The notes under the pieces were generated by a model that was not told the DNA's origin, ran no database searches, and was given only the letters and a program-made list of their open reading frames with translations. Shown here piece after piece: positions 22,517 through 33,330 of a stretch of DNA of 64,000 nucleotides. Position 1 is the first letter of the stretch. The number at the start of each line of letters is the position of its first letter. Origin of the DNA: Nereocystis luetkeana (Eukaryota > Sar > Phaeophyceae > Laminariales > Laminariaceae). The stretch is taken from NCBI GenBank assembly GCA_031213475.1, contig JARUPZ010000025.1, positions 6,025,676-6,089,675 on the forward strand, read 5' to 3'. Made by a program: the position numbers and the translations under genes.

Positions 22517-23023
22517 ATGCGGGGTCGGCGAAGCAGACGAAAGTTTGGGGCCGTGGAAGGCGTGGATCTCGCGCCGGTGCCCCTCACGACGGTGGTGCTG
22601 GCTGTCGTTGCCGTGTGTTTGCTGTTTGCTTCGGGGACGGCAGCGCCCTCGTGGAAGCCTTTGCCCGAAACGGACACAGCAGCAGCAGCAGCAGCAGCAG
22701 CAGCGGCAGCAGCAGACTCTCCCGTCGATGTCCTTGCTAGCGTCGCTGCTAGCCTCGAAGCTCCTGCCTCCGCCGAAGCATCCGCTGCGTCGGAAGGAGC
22801 TCCACTGCCCGGGCCTTCGAGGCTCGGCGCGGATGGCAGGGCAGTTGAGAGAGAAGGATTGGAGGGGCGGTCTCCTCGTGAACCCGGAGCCGGGAGGTGG
22901 AGCGAGGAAGACATCTCGACGAGGAGGAGGAGGAGGAGGAGGAATCTCGGAAACGCGGATTCCTTTGGCAACGCTACGAGCAGACATCGGGGGTCATCAC
23001 GGCAGCTACAGGATAACACGTGA
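22517..23023 (+). CDS. Possible N-terminal membrane-anchor exon (type II, Golgi-like)
   Basis: From ATG at 22517 the product starts MRGRRSRRKF and carries a hydrophobic segment, LTTVVLAVVAVCLLFASG, at about residues 19-36. A stem follows with an Ala run encoded by (AGC)n, Pro/Ser/Glu-rich sequence and an Arg run. Short basic N-terminus, one membrane span and low-complexity stem are the layout of type II Golgi enzymes such as sulfotransferases. A good donor, GTGAGA, lies at 23020, just before the in-frame TGA at 23021-23023. It lies upstream of, and on the same strand as, sulfotransferase gene A. However, its exon end is phase 2 while the first recognised exon of A needs phase 1, so an unseen exon would have to intervene. 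Link to A is unproven. Confidence 0.4.
   Translation: MRGRRSRRKFGAVEGVDLAPVPLTTVVLAVVAVCLLFASGTAAPSWKPLPETDTAAAAAAAAAAAADSPVDVLASVAASLEAPASAEASAASEGAPLPGPSRLGADGRAVEREGLEGRSPREPGAGRWSEEDISTRRRRRRRNLGNADSFGNATSRHRGSSRQLQDNT
22676..22715 (+). repeat. (AGC)n microsatellite
   Basis: About 13 AGC/CAG triplets, one interrupted by CGG, encode polyalanine in the candidate exon. Confidence 0.9.
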
Positions 23024-23689
23024 GATAGATGCTCACATACAGCAGATAGATGCAGCGTAGAAGTATGTAGAAGGTGGCAGGCAGCAGGAGGTTGAATGGT
23101 CGGGTGCAAGGGCGATTGCTGATCTCTACCGACCGGTGTTCCGCCGCTCCTGTCGAGTGAATGAACGGGAGTTGATGAGTTGCACCATCGAGATCTCACC
23201 TTCGACTACAGACAGCAGCAGTATCTGCTCTGCTGTTGTCGAGTGTTTTATTGTATTTTCGTGGCTTTCAGTCTCAATTTTCAGTCTCATCAAAACCGGT
23301 GGATTTATACGTACGTAGGTTGGATATTGGATGATGGTGCGTGCGACTGGAGATCTGTCGCTTATCGTTTTCTCCTCGTTCGTGGTCACATGTATGTGGC
23401 GTGGTCATACGACATACGTCATGCATGATCATGATACTCGTACGTGCTCGTACCAGTCTGCTCTTCTCTTGCCAGAGTTCGAATTGCGAGCACGGTCACG
23501 GTGTGTCCCTGCCCGCTTGCCCACGGCAAAATCCGGCGCTGAAACGCCCCAGATCGAGTCTTCGCGAAGCCATACCTGGTGCCAATTACCGATGCGAGTC
23601 ATACGACCTGTACGACTTGACGGTCTACGACCTATTGCTTCCTGTTAGTGTTTGTGCTATTAATATTAATACAACGATTAATATTTTAT

Positions 23690-23795
23690 TAAAAAACTAA
23701 CAGAGTACGTCAGCTGTGAGTTCAACCGATCGGCAGATCGATCGATACTCAACTTTGCAAGCTGCGTGAACCGATTAATAAAAAAACAAAATGGA
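23690..23795 (-). repeat. Dispersed repeat family F, copy 3 (diverged)
   Basis: It holds ACGTCAGCTGTGAGTT and ATACTCAACTTTGCAAGCTG, the reverse complement of parts of the copies at 11.4 and 20.7 kb. The middle differs (a CGATCG-rich insert). Confidence 0.6.
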
Positions 23796-24227
23796 TCCAC
23801 CATTTTCATGCTCGGGGTACTCTACGTATGTTGATACTTTTTTCAGACCTTAGCCGGGATGGTTCGTCGCCACCCCCCCCCCCCTTCAAAAGAAGCGGGA
23901 CGGTTGATTGCGGAAGGCGCCTACGAGTATTATTTATGACTCGTACTTGTATAACGAAACGATAGTTGCGGACATGGCTGCGGACATGTTGCATTCCACC
24001 CTCCGGTACGACAGGCTGCAGGCACTCGCTGGCACAGCAGTACACTTGATGCATACCAGCAGGAACTCGTACCTGGTCACTTACTGCTGTAGCGTTGCCT
24101 GTGAATTTTGATACCAGGTACCAGGTATGTATATATGCTTTTTTTTTTTTTTTTGTGGCCTGTTCCCCAAGTTCACACCTCGCACAGACAGATCGTGATC
24201 TACAGAGTAAATAACGTACAGATAATC

Positions 24228-24355
24228 TATAACGGGGGTCCATAGTAAATACCTGGTAGGACCTTCAGTGCACACCAAAACCTATATATTTACATATTTT
24301 TACTATTGATAACAACATTTTGTTCTGCTTACTTTCTCTGGCCCCCCATAATAGC
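24228..24355. mobile_element. MITE family M2, copy 1 (carries a TACCTGGTA scar)
   Basis: The left end CTATAACGGGGGTCCATAGT and right end GGCCCCCCATAATAG are inverted. Where the copy at 30660 reads GTAAATAGGACC, this one reads GTAAATACCTGGTAGGACC, a clean 7-bp addition at TA. Confidence 0.8.
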
Positions 24356-24832
24356 AGTTCCTCACCTACCTGCCATCGTGAGAGGTTGAGCAGGATCTAT
24401 CCATTTGCTGCAGCATAACACCGGCAACTTGAGCTATCGTACAGCAGCAAGCAGTAGATCATACCAAACCGAGAACACAAACAGCAGGGAGCAGTAGATC
24501 TTCTTTGAAAGATGTATTGTAAGTGATCCTCATCTGGGAATCGATCAACTGTCCGAGATGTGGTCGGAAGTTTGCCCCGCCCTCGTTCGTGTGTATGTGT
24601 GCTGGGTGGGAGGGGCGTGGTGCTGACATCGGCGCGATGTAGTGGTTCTACCTTTATAGCTGAGCTCGCAGGGCTCTGCGTTTAGCAGAGGAAACGACAC
24701 GCCACAGTCCCTGAGGTCGGGATGGAAAACCGCTGCAGCCGTGGTGTGATCAGATGATATATAAACAAGAAACACGGAAAAAAATGATCCATATTAGTGT
24801 TTTTTCATTTTTTTCACTTGGTTCTAGCCCCC

Positions 24833-24985
24833 CCCCCTCTGCCTGGTCGGTGAAAACCCGACATGCTCCGTCCCTGCATTGTAGGGATGCGAGGGTCTGT
24901 GGTCGTACGACTACGGCCATGCATGAGATCGAGTACATCTCTCCTATCGAGTACAGCCCCCCCACCCCCCTCCCCGCCAGCCCCT
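24833..24985 (+). repeat. Dispersed repeat family E, partial copy ending in poly-C
   Basis: It carries TGCCTGGTCGGTGAAAACCC, GACATGCTCCGTCC, TGTAGGGATGCGAGGGTC and CGGCCATGCATGAGATCGAG, then C runs. It is the 3-prime half of the family seen whole at 44145-44440. Confidence 0.85.
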
Positions 24986-25182
24986 GCCTAGCGAGAAAAA
25001 AAACTGTGACGGTGTTCACATTTTTTTTTGTTCCCGGGGCGTCCTTGGATCTACTGTAGCTACCGGACGTTTTGTTTGTTGAGTGTGATATCGCGATCCA
25101 GTTTTTCCCGTCGTCTCGGCTGATGGAAATAGATGAACTCCTTCGTGTCGGCGTCATGCCAAGCGTGCAACTCCTTTCGGGG

Positions 25183-25216
25183 GGGAGGGGGGGGGGGGGG
25201 GAGGGGGGGGGGGGGT
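25183..25216 (+). repeat. Poly-G tract
   Basis: About 30 of 34 bases are G, broken by single A residues. It can form G-quadruplexes. No associated repeat copy was identified. Confidence 0.9.
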
Positions 25217-26108
25217 TGAATGCCGGTGATTGCCCTGATTTGCCATGATGTTGGGGTGGTTCGGTTGGGGGTGGGGCTCACCTGGTGAACGCGCCGACCT
25301 TTTAGGCTTCCCTTGTGCCTGGCGTTTGCCGGATGTACCTGAGAATTTGCCCAAAAAGCGCTCGAATGGTCACATTTTTTACGCGAAGTGATGAAATCGT
25401 CCTCGTGTGTACTGTGATGTATCATTCATCTCCCAAAAACAGCAGTAGCACGCGACAGCAGGTATTAATCTACCTTTTTTGGCTAAGGCTCGCGGCATAT
25501 TGTGATGTCAGCGTTGAGCATATAGACTTCTTGAATACTATCATGCCAGTAGGGTTTGGAGTGGCCTTCCGCGCTGAGCGGAAACGGTTGGAGGTAAGTT
25601 AGTATTCTTCAGAAGTTATCGGGCTGAAATGCCGACGTCCTACGTGAGTTGTTGGCACTTGTCGCGTACTACACTGTATGGTAGGACAAGACAAGGTGTT
25701 GCTTCTGCTGTAGTACGGCGTTTAAGTTTTTGATTACATGCAGCGCTGTCCAAAAATATGAGGGCATGCAACTCTGCCCCCAAAATATTATTAATTGGGC
25801 GTGCGCCTCTTTCCCAAGAATATGAGGACGGTTTTGATTGAATATTAAATAGTGTAAAAATGTTCCTTGCATCTTGGGGCAGAGTGGTGCACGAGTACAT
25901 GTATTGTTTTTTATTATTTTTTTTTGTTTCGTAGACCTACTTCTCTTGTATTTTTTTTCTTAAACCAGATTTATGCTTTGTACAGTACCTGGTAGTATGT
26001 ACGGAAATCGCAACAGCAATAAGAATGGTATTCACGAGCCGAAACATCTTTCGCATGATGCAAACCGCTTCCGTGGTTCGATTTCAAATACGTTGACACC
26101 CCGTCGAG

Positions 26109-26451
26109 TTTTTTTTTTTTTTTTGTCCAACATCACTTGTACCTTCCAGCCTTACTCGTGGGAGGTTTTATTACCCTCAACGAGCTTCTGGGCAAGCCGT
26201 CGTCACAGGTGTTATCCCTTCTCCCCCCCAGCACGTGCCTTTAGTTTTTTGCCGCGCATAAGGTTCAGCATTCCCACTGCTCATCGAGTTTCATCGACTG
26301 TAGCTAACTCACGCTCTCGCGCTTTCCGCCATTCAATTTCTTTTTTGCAAGAAATAACCACGAGCATGCACTCGGTTAGACTTGAACCCACGAAATTGAT
26401 CTTGATAGGCACGCGGACCACCTACCAAGCCACCGGGGACGCCGGCTCAGG
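26109..26451 (-). mobile_element. tRNA-derived SINE, family S2, copy 1
   Basis: Reverse complement of 39983-40330. T run at 26109-26124 (tail complement), body with GCACGTGCCTTTAGTTTTTT, head at the right end with B box complement AGACTTGAACCC and A-box region complement CCACCTACCAAGCCACC. Different head and body from S1, though the AGGCACGTGC-type body box is shared, which suggests a common design. Confidence 0.85.
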
Positions 26452-28150
26452 TACTATTTACAAGGCGCTTCGCTCCGCGGGCGGCCTACGCCGCCCGCTA
26501 CGCTCGCTCAGGAAGGAAAAGTACATAAAATTACTATGCGAAGCGAACAGAGGTCCATGATTCAATATAGTTTTTTTATTATGATCGTAGTTGCTGACTG
26601 GCGACTTGATAATGCCAAGAGCCCCGCCGCCATGCTTCAGGAGAAAACAGCTCGGACGCTACATACGCTTCGCATCGCGGACGGTTGCCGCACGTACGTA
26701 CATACCCCAGGTAGGGTACTTAATTTATTATTTTGATGTGCTGTACGTGCGAAAAAAGAGAAAGCACAGGACGGCACAGCGGCACAGCAGCACCGCAAAA
26801 ACACTGTAAAATGACACCAAAAAAATCGGGAAGAAAAAAAAATCCCCGTCCCTCTCCTGAAATAGTTTTCTGCCATATTGGAACACCTTGCACCTGTCAA
26901 AAAATAAAAATAAATAACAGCAGAGCCTCTCTCTCAGCCTCGTACGCCGCCCGCCTCTCTCGCGACCCCCTCGCCACCGATTCGGTCCAGGTAAAGCTTT
27001 CCTCACTCTCTGCCACAGTCAGCCCCGTCGCCCGCCTCGCGTGAAGCCCGGTGCTCACCGTGGGCTTCGTTCGCCAGTTCGACAGTATTGGTACTCAGAC
27101 TGGGAAGTCCCTCTTTCAACTCCAGCGTGGTTGCTAAAATAAGCACTGCTTCAATATTATCTTGCAATTTCCAACGACCCTTATATATCGTACACACTCT
27201 ATCCAAAATCACAAATTGAGGCTAGACAGAGCCCGTTCATGCATCCCTCGTGCCTCGAAGCACACACGACGCCTAGGCACGAAAGCGGCGACCGCGCTCC
27301 TTGCAACCCCCCCTCTACCCGTCAGCAACCGTCGACACCCGCGACGGCGCCGGGCTCTCCCGCCGTGCCGTGCTCGGAGTATACGCACGCACATGAAACG
27401 AAAGAAGAAAAAAGGAAGGAAGGACCGAGAGTGCCAACAAAATTGGAGAGAACAAAGAACCGCTGGAAATTTCCGGCAAGTAATGAAAGGAGGCGGTTTG
27501 GAAGTGGGAGCTCTGAGAGGCCAGGGATGTACCAACCCAGCACGCTCACGGATTTTGATATGAGTAAGTGGTTCTATAGAGGGCTTTGAGCCTCACCGCC
27601 CGCAGATGTTTTTTTTTTCCCGTTTTGGGGAAACAGCGGTCGGCCAGGCCCAGCGTTAACTGGGCTTTTGCCTTCCGCTCTCGCGGAGCGGTCGAAAAGA
27701 GGCGTCCGCCGAGGGAGCATCACGCGAAAACAGGCAGAAACGGGTTCCGCCGGCGAACAAGAAGCAGCCTATTAATAGTTACGCTGGAGCATAGTAGTCA
27801 AGACCCATCATTTACCTAAAACGTTTATATCATTCACTTGTCACAGATCCGCACTTCACGATGTATTGTAGATATATCAGGGAAGATACAGTACGTTCGT
27901 GGTGTGTATGATATGTGTGATCTGTATGATCTGTATGATCTGCGTGATGGAGCGCATGATTCCTGAGTTGGATATGTTCCGCATCTCCCATCCCGCCACA
28001 GTGCACTTACTTGCCGACTGTAAATATAGTATACGTCCGGGATCTGATGTCGATATAAAACGTTTCCTATGTTTCTGTCCATAGCAGTATCGCCCACCAT
28101 ACCCTGTACCTAAAAATGGAAGGCATGTTTTGGGTATTCATATTCGGACA
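26452..28150. other. No gene recognised
   Basis: Moderately GC-rich, with open frames up to 133 codons on both strands but no recognisable domain. A tandem TGATCTGTATGATCTG run at 27915-27950 recurs at 40478-40512 and near 61600. A CTATTAATAG palindrome lies at about 27770. Confidence 0.5.
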
Positions 28151-28179
28151 GGATGGTACCCACTTCACCAGAGGTACAG

Positions 28180-28450
28180 CAGTTCAGCAGTATGTAGCAG
28201 CAGGCATCACGTAGCCTGTTGTGGAGAAGGTCATACAGATCGGACAGATCATCTACAGATACATAGCGACCATCTAGATCATCTACAGATAGATCATCAC
28301 CTGCCGTCATCAGATGCATGCGCGGGATCTGCACAGTACAGAGCTACCTGTAACCCAGGAAGTACGTCCTAGATCATGCAGATTGCGCGGCTCCCACCCC
28401 GTCCACATGAGGTATATATAGATCATGCGCATCCGGAAAGGTCTGGGTCA
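28180..28450 (+). repeat. GATC-rich dispersed repeat, locus 1
   Basis: AGATCATCTACAGATAGATC-type iterations are followed by a more complex part (GGGATCTGCACAGTACAG, AACCCAGGAAGTACG, GATCATGCAGATTG). The same order, with diverged sequence, occurs at 31700-31890, 34225-34400 and 63568-63700. Confidence 0.75.
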
Positions 28451-28504
28451 CGTCATGCAGTGGGAATCAACTATCTGCCTGATGTCCAACAAGGTTCCGC
28501 GCTA

Positions 28505-28640
28505 TTTTATCAGCTCTACTCTTCCATCTTCATCCCATTTATCATCCTCGCCCCTTGTTTTCCTCTCGTCTCCCTTTTGATACCCGTAACTCACATCTGG
28601 GATCACACAGCAGGCCCTCTCTCTCACCCCCCCCCCCTCC
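28505..28640 (-). mobile_element. S1 SINE body fragment
   Basis: CATCCCATTTATCATCCTCG, ACCCGTAACTCACATCTGGG and ATCACACAGCAGGCCC match the body of the S1 copy at 19.7 kb in the same orientation. The tRNA-like head is missing. Confidence 0.75.
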
Positions 28641-28651
28641 CCCATCCCATG

Positions 28652-28852
28652 AGATGGATGGTGGCCACAGGCGGCCAAGCAGGAAGGGGATACGACGATT
28701 GATAGCAAAATGTTTCTATGTAGTATATGGAAACCACGTGATGAGCGCCCAACTGTTGGAGGTGTCTCTATTAGGAGTAGGAACGGTGCTCCGCCTCGGA
28801 AGAGATGCGTGGTCAATGATCAAATGACTAAGGCAAGCACCGAATGAGTTCC
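28652..28852 (+). repeat. Repeat family D, tandem copy 1
   Basis: About 190 bp from GGTGGCCACAGGCGGCC to GCACCGAATGAGTT, followed by a C run. Repeated almost exactly at 28865-29046 and in reverse at 33130-33330. Confidence 0.9.
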
Positions 28853-28864
28853 CCCCCCCCCCCC

Positions 28865-29062
28865 AGGCGGCCAAGCAGGAAGGGGATAAGACGATTGATA
28901 GCAAAATGTTTCTATGTAGTATATGGAAACCACGTGATGAGCGCCCAACTGTTGGAGGTGTCTCTATTAGGAGTAGGAACGGTGCTCCGCCTCGGAAGAG
29001 ATGCGTGGTCAATGATCAAATGACTAAGGCAAGCACCGAATGAGTACCCCCCCCCCCCCCCC
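28865..29062 (+). repeat. Repeat family D, tandem copy 2
   Basis: It begins directly after the poly-C of copy 1 at AGGCGGCCAAGCAGG and again ends GAATGAGT plus a C run (29047-29062). It differs from copy 1 at only about two positions, so the duplication is recent. Confidence 0.92.
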
Positions 29063-29257
29063 TCCACTACCCCTACGCACGGTGGTTGTCCTCCATTCTC
29101 ATGACGAAGGGTCGACCCGCGTCGATTTTTGCGGCTGCTCCCGCTGCGCGCTTTCAACGGTCGATTTTGTTTAAAATACAGAGCCCCACGACATGGTCGG
29201 GGCTCGAAACCCTGACCTCCGATCTTGTTGGTAGTTTCGGAGGCCATAGTATAAACA

Positions 29258-29372
29258 CTGTTACCGGGGGGGGGGCATAGTAAAATGGACCTACGGTACA
29301 CACGAAAACCGATATATTTCGCTATTTTTACTAACAACATTTGGTCCTGTTTACTATGGTCCCCCGTAATAG
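29258..29372. mobile_element. MITE family M2, copy 2
   Basis: It ends in GGTCCCCCGTAATAG, with left counterpart CTGTTACCGGGGGGGGGCAT. Interior GGACCTACGGTACACACG and TTTTTACTAACAACATTTGG is typical of the family. Confidence 0.85.
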
Positions 29373-29408
29373 ACCACGGGGGGCAACCGCCTGATTGTAG
29401 ATTGGTGT

Positions 29409-29524
29409 TTATTACGGGGGACCATAGACAATAGGACCTATCGTATACTTAAAAAACTATACCGGTATATTTAACCATTTTTAGTAACAATATTTGGTCC
29501 TATTAACTATGGTCCCCCGTAGTA
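29409..29524. mobile_element. MITE family M2, copy 3
   Basis: Left TATTACGGGGGACCATAG and right CTATGGTCCCCCGTAGTA form a nearly perfect inverted repeat. Interior TATACCGGTA replaces TATATA of other copies: a 4-base variant of the TA-CCWGG-TA scar. Confidence 0.9.
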
Positions 29525-29575
29525 TTGTGGCGTCGTTTCGATTCCGCAGCAGCAGCAGTGACCCTGCCTACTGTT

Positions 29576-29765
29576 CCCCCCTCTCTCCCTCTCTCCCTCT
29601 CTCCCTCTCTCCCTCTCTCCCTCTCTCCCTCTCTCCCTCTCTCCCTCTCTCCCTCTCTCCCTCTCTCCCTCTCTCCCTCTCTCCCTCTCTCCCTCTCTCC
29701 CTCTCTCCCTCTCTCCCTCTCTCCCTCTCCCCCTCTGTCCCCCTCTATCCCTCCCCCTCCCCCTC
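29576..29765 (+). repeat. (CCCTCTCT)n microsatellite
   Basis: About 18 perfect 8-bp units are followed by about 35 bp of degenerate C/T sequence. It keeps all frames open, giving spurious 100-190 codon ORFs on both strands (PSLPLSLS, GREGERER). It can form a triplex or mirror structure. Confidence 0.95.
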
Positions 29766-30129
29766 TCGCCTTTGGTGTACGCCATGCCCCGGTATTCACA
29801 GACACCCGAAGGTCTCGATGGGCGCTGGGGTAGGAGGGGAACCTCAATCCGGAGAAAAGTACTCCATCCGACCGAGAAAAATCCCGTTCCTTTATAAAAG
29901 AGGTAAGAGCGCAAGCGCACAATGCTGTTTTTTTGTGTGTGTGTTTTTTTAGTGTTTTTTTTTGGGTTTTTGTCCAGGCAACTTGAGCTGTGTTTGTTTT
30001 TTGACACGCCAAGAAAGCCTCCCACACGAGGTACTCCGTGGCCAGTTTTGGGCCGGACTGTGAGTCGGCTTGACTTCAAGGCTATTAATAGCTATCAGCA
30101 GGGCTGTTAACGGGTGGTGGCATCGAACG

Positions 30130-30370
30130 TCACGGGTCGGGTCGGGTAAGGATGGCCCGGTTGTGTCGGGTCGGGTTGACCCGACCCGACCCGACCCGAC
30201 CCGTGAGGGTTAGAAAAACTCCTGATCTGATTCGACGGACCGACAGGACCCGACCCGTGAGAGTTTGAAAAACTCCTGACTCGACCCGACCCGATCCGAC
30301 CCGACCCGACCCGACCGCGAGGTTTAAAAACTTCCGGACCCGACCCGCGGGTCAGGTCATGACCCGTGAA
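30130..30370. repeat. (GACCC)n / (GGGTC)n foldback region
   Basis: GGGTCGGGTCGGGT on the left and four or more blocks of ACCCGACCCGACCCG on the right can fold together. The blocks alternate with GTGAGAGTTTGAAAAACTCC. The same pentamer and inverted layout occurs at 36180-36480. Confidence 0.85.
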
Positions 30371-30659
30371 GCGCCCTGGTTACTGGTTATGGCTACTGGT
30401 TATTGGTTGGGTGTGGCGAAGTAAGCCCAAGTATTTGTAACTTCCTTTTTATCGAGTATCAGTATTTATTTACTGGCAACAGTGTACTGCAACAAAACCC
30501 CCCCCCGACTTTTCCGCTAAGGGGCTGCCGGTAAAAAGGAAAAAAAAAAAAGTCTTGGAACGAAAATTTAGAAACTCACAACCGTTAGAAATGTGGGCTA
30601 AAAACAAAGCAGTGGACTAGGCAGACGGGACGGGCCGCGCAGAAGCACGCGGGCTATCA

Positions 30660-30771
30660 ATATCACGGGGCGGCATAGTAAATAGGACCAACTATTTGTC
30701 AGTAAAAATATGTAAACATGTAGGTTTTTGTGTTTACCGTAGGTCCTATTTAGTATGGCCCCTCGTAATAG
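30660..30771. mobile_element. MITE family M2, copy 4 (no scar at the GTAAATAGGACC site)
   Basis: Left TATCACGGGGCGGCATAG, right GGCCCCTCGTAATA. It reads GTAAATAGGACC, so it serves as the unoccupied reference for the scarred copies at 24.2, 33.9 and 52.3 kb. Confidence 0.88.
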
Positions 30772-30799
30772 TTAGTTCAAGGGGTGGCGCTCGGCCCTT

Positions 30800-30893
30800 A
30801 GGGCTGTTAGGACTGCAGCGCCGTTTTGGGGACGACGTACTTAGAATTAGAGCGGTTTGCCCCTCAAAACGGGACTGCGATCCTAACAGGGTT
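30800..30893. mobile_element. Palindromic MITE family M1, copy 1
   Basis: Inverted arms TTAGGACTGCAGCGCCGTTT and AAAACGGGACTGCGATCCTAA lie around an AT-rich centre. This is the only clear M1 copy left of 46 kb. Confidence 0.75.
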
Positions 30894-30977
30894 ATTCTTG
30901 CCGTGTGATGAAGGCAGCAAAACGTTTCATGATCTGGGGGTCGACGCTATCTCTCCGATGTTCGGCTTTTCTGCTGG

Positions 30978-31196
30978 ATGTACCCGGTAGGGTGTTTGCG
31001 GAAGACCGCATGTTTATTGGGTTTGTTGGGCCCACGTACTGTTCGGATGTTCGGAACAGAATCGGGCGGGTCGAAACGTGCTTGCGAAGAAACCGAAGCC
31101 GTGCTTACGGGCGATTCGGGACAAAAAGGGGACACTGCTGCCGCCAGAGGAAAACGCAACGTGACGTTGCGAAGTTCAGCGAGTAACGAAGGATGA
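30978..31196 (+). CDS. Weak candidate exon (stem region?)
   Basis: One plus-strand frame carries hydrophilic sequence (ESGGSKRACEETEAV, GDSGQKGDTAAARG, RNVTLRSSA) with a consensus N-glycosylation site (NVT). A GTAACG donor near 31182 would leave phase 1, as required by the first recognised exon of sulfotransferase gene A. No acceptor with a matching phase from the 22.5 kb exon was found, and other frames are also open. Recorded only as a possible linker exon. Confidence 0.18.
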   Translation: MYPVGCLRKTACLLGLLGPRTVRMFGTESGGSKRACEETEAVLTGDSGQKGDTAAARGKRNVTLRSSASNEG

Positions 31197-31254
31197 AAAG
31201 TAGGAAGATGTTTTCGATACGAGGTGCTAGTCGGCAGAAAAGGGCACGCTGCTT

Positions 31255-31298
31255 GTTGTTGTTGTTGTTGTTGTTGCTGCTGCTGCTGCTGCTGCTGT
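31255..31298 (+). repeat. (TTG)n(CTG)n compound microsatellite
   Basis: About eight TTG units pass into six or seven CTG units. Confidence 0.95.
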
Positions 31299-31699
31299 CC
31301 TTCTGATGGTGTGTGTGTGAGCTCCGTGCTGCTCTACGGCAGTCATGGGAGGGGCGCATGGATCTCGATGCCACGGAGACGCGTTGAGCGGCGCGTGCGT
31401 GGGGCGTGGTGCGGTAGGGGTGTAGTACATACTTTTGCCTTCTGAGGGTCCTGGCTTGTGGAGCTCTAAACCTCGCCCAAAAACGGTGCAACCTGGTGAA
31501 CAATCCGTTATTAGTCTATGTACTCTTTGTAGGCATTTCGCGTATAGTATACTGGTAGTAAATCCGGGATGGTAATGCAACGACATTGGGTTGAGAAAGC
31601 CGTTCAGTCCAGTGACATATTTCTGGCCGAGACGGTGCTACCTCTATCTTGACGCGCGTCTACCGTGCGGTGCGAGTGTGGCGGGGTTTCACTGGTTCC

Positions 31700-31890
31700 A
31701 TACCTCGAACAGACAGATAGATCATCTTCAGATACATCATGATCTAGATCATCTGGTTGGTATCATCTGCCGTTATGAAAGGTTGTGCAGGGTCTGTACA
31801 GTACAAAACCAACACACGAAACTTGTCCTAGATCATGCAGTGGTACGAGTCCCAACCCGGCGACGTGAGCTAGATCATCACACAGAATCG
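31700..31890 (+). repeat. GATC-rich dispersed repeat, locus 2
   Basis: AGATAGATCATCTTCAGATA and further GATC-spaced units lead into the shared complex part (GGTTGTGCAGGGTCTGTACA, GTCCTAGATCATGCAGTGG, CCCAACCCGGCGACGTGA). Confidence 0.8.
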
Positions 31891-31949
31891 GGACTACAGA
31901 TGATCTATCTATCTGCCTTGAAACATCTAAAATATCATAATCTGTCTCC

Positions 31950-32210
31950 GCTGAGATAGCTAATGTATCATGATGTATCTGCTTGAACTATCTAGTAGAT
32001 CATGATCTGTCTCCCTTGAAATGTCTAATAGATCATGATCTATCTCCCTTGAAGTATCTCATAGATCATGATCTATCTCCCTTGAAGTATCTAATAGATC
32101 ATGATCTATCTCCCTTGCAATATCTAATAGATCATGCTCTATCTGCCTTGAAATATCTAGATCTAGATCATGATCTATCTGTGGATGATCTATCTGTGAA
32201 TGGTTGATTC
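31950..32210 (+). repeat. 33-bp minisatellite (CTCCCTTGAAGTATCTAATA + GATCATGATCTAT)
   Basis: About six 33-bp units change into 15-bp GATGATCTATCTGTG units at the right edge. 33 is a multiple of three, so one frame stays open and spells an 11-residue repeat (PLKYLIDHDLS). No start context or domain suggests a real protein. Confidence 0.92.
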
Positions 32211-32339
32211 AGTCTCGCGTATGTTGTGCGTCTGCAGAAAAAACAAACTGCGGAGAAAGTAGGTAGCAGCGTCACAGCAAGCAGCGAAGTAGCATCGCAA
32301 GCACCCCCTCGTACATTCATTGCGAGCAAATGCGCGTTT

Positions 32340-32454
32340 CTATTACGGGGGAACATAAATAATAGGACCTGTGGTATACATAAAAGCCTACCAGGTATAT
32401 ATTTAACCCTTTCTACTAACCATATATTTGGTCCTATTAACTATGGTTCCCCGG
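32340..32454. mobile_element. MITE family M2, copy 5 (carries a TACCAGGTA scar)
   Basis: TATTACGGGGGAACATAA on the left, CTATGGTTCCCCGG on the right. The interior reads CCTACCAGGTATATATTTAACC where other copies read CCTATATATTTA: the same 7-bp type of addition at a different TA. Confidence 0.88.
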
Positions 32455-33129
32455 AAAAACTGGGAACCCCTTGTTCGAGACTGGCCGAAGCCGGCTATCG
32501 CTTGATCATAGCACAGTATGTTTTTATTGTAATGCTGGTATCGTAGAGGATTTGTCCCCCTCAGGAACTCGTCACGATGAAACCGCCGGGTTTTATCTCG
32601 CTTGCGCCGAAATGTAAGGAGGGCTTGGTCTTCACAGCTCTACCGGTATGCTCCAACGCTTCTTACGGTTCGGTGCAGAGGGGTATACCCCAACGCTTCT
32701 TACGGGTCGGTGCAAGGCGGTATGTTCTGTCTCCCTAGCTGGAGGGGCAGCACGACACGTACGTACCAACACACACATACACACACACAAGTTGACTGCC
32801 TTTTTTTTTAATATCGCGCTGCGCGATTTTCCTGGGCGCAGCTGACCCTTACACACAGAAATGGACCGACTGGTCTTCGTGACGGCGTGTGAGCGGAGAT
32901 CGTTCCGTGCATCGGAGATCGTTCGGTACCAAACCGATGAGGAAATTGAAAAAAGCAAAAAAAAAATCCCTACGGTTTCGATTTTTTATGCGAGGTACGA
33001 GATCACCACTTACTTTTGTCCCGCGTTTTAAGGACCATTTACATGGAGTTTTAATATAGAAACCGCCGTTATATTTCGGGAAATGGTGGTATATATATGC
33101 ACGAAGAGCGCGGGGAGGCCGGGGGAAAG

Positions 33130-33330
33130 GGGCGTGCTCACTTTGTTGCTTGCCTTAGTCATTTTGACCATTGACCGCGCATCCCTTTCGAGACGGAGCA
33201 CCGTTCCTACTTCTGATAGAGACACCTCCAACAGTTGGGCGCTCATCACGTTGTTTCCATATATCCGATAGTTTTCGTTTTTGCTAGGCTTATCCCCTTC
33301 CTGTTTGGCCGCCTGTGGCCACCATGTATC
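33130..33330 (-). repeat. Repeat family D, reversed copy
   Basis: Reverse complement of the 28.65-29.05 kb units: TTGCTTGCCTTAGTCATTTT, ACAGTTGGGCGCTCATCACG and TTCCTGTTTGGCCGCC. It is more diverged and has no long C or G tract. Confidence 0.85.

Noticed and set aside
29165-29250. tRNA-like B-box match (GGTTTCGAGCC on the minus strand)
   Set aside because: No A box at the proper distance and no second copy; probably chance or a worn SINE head.
29494-30079. ORFs of 100-190 codons on both strands rich in SLPLSLS or GREGERER
   Set aside because: Entirely produced by the (CCCTCTCT)n microsatellite; no start context, no non-repeat domain.
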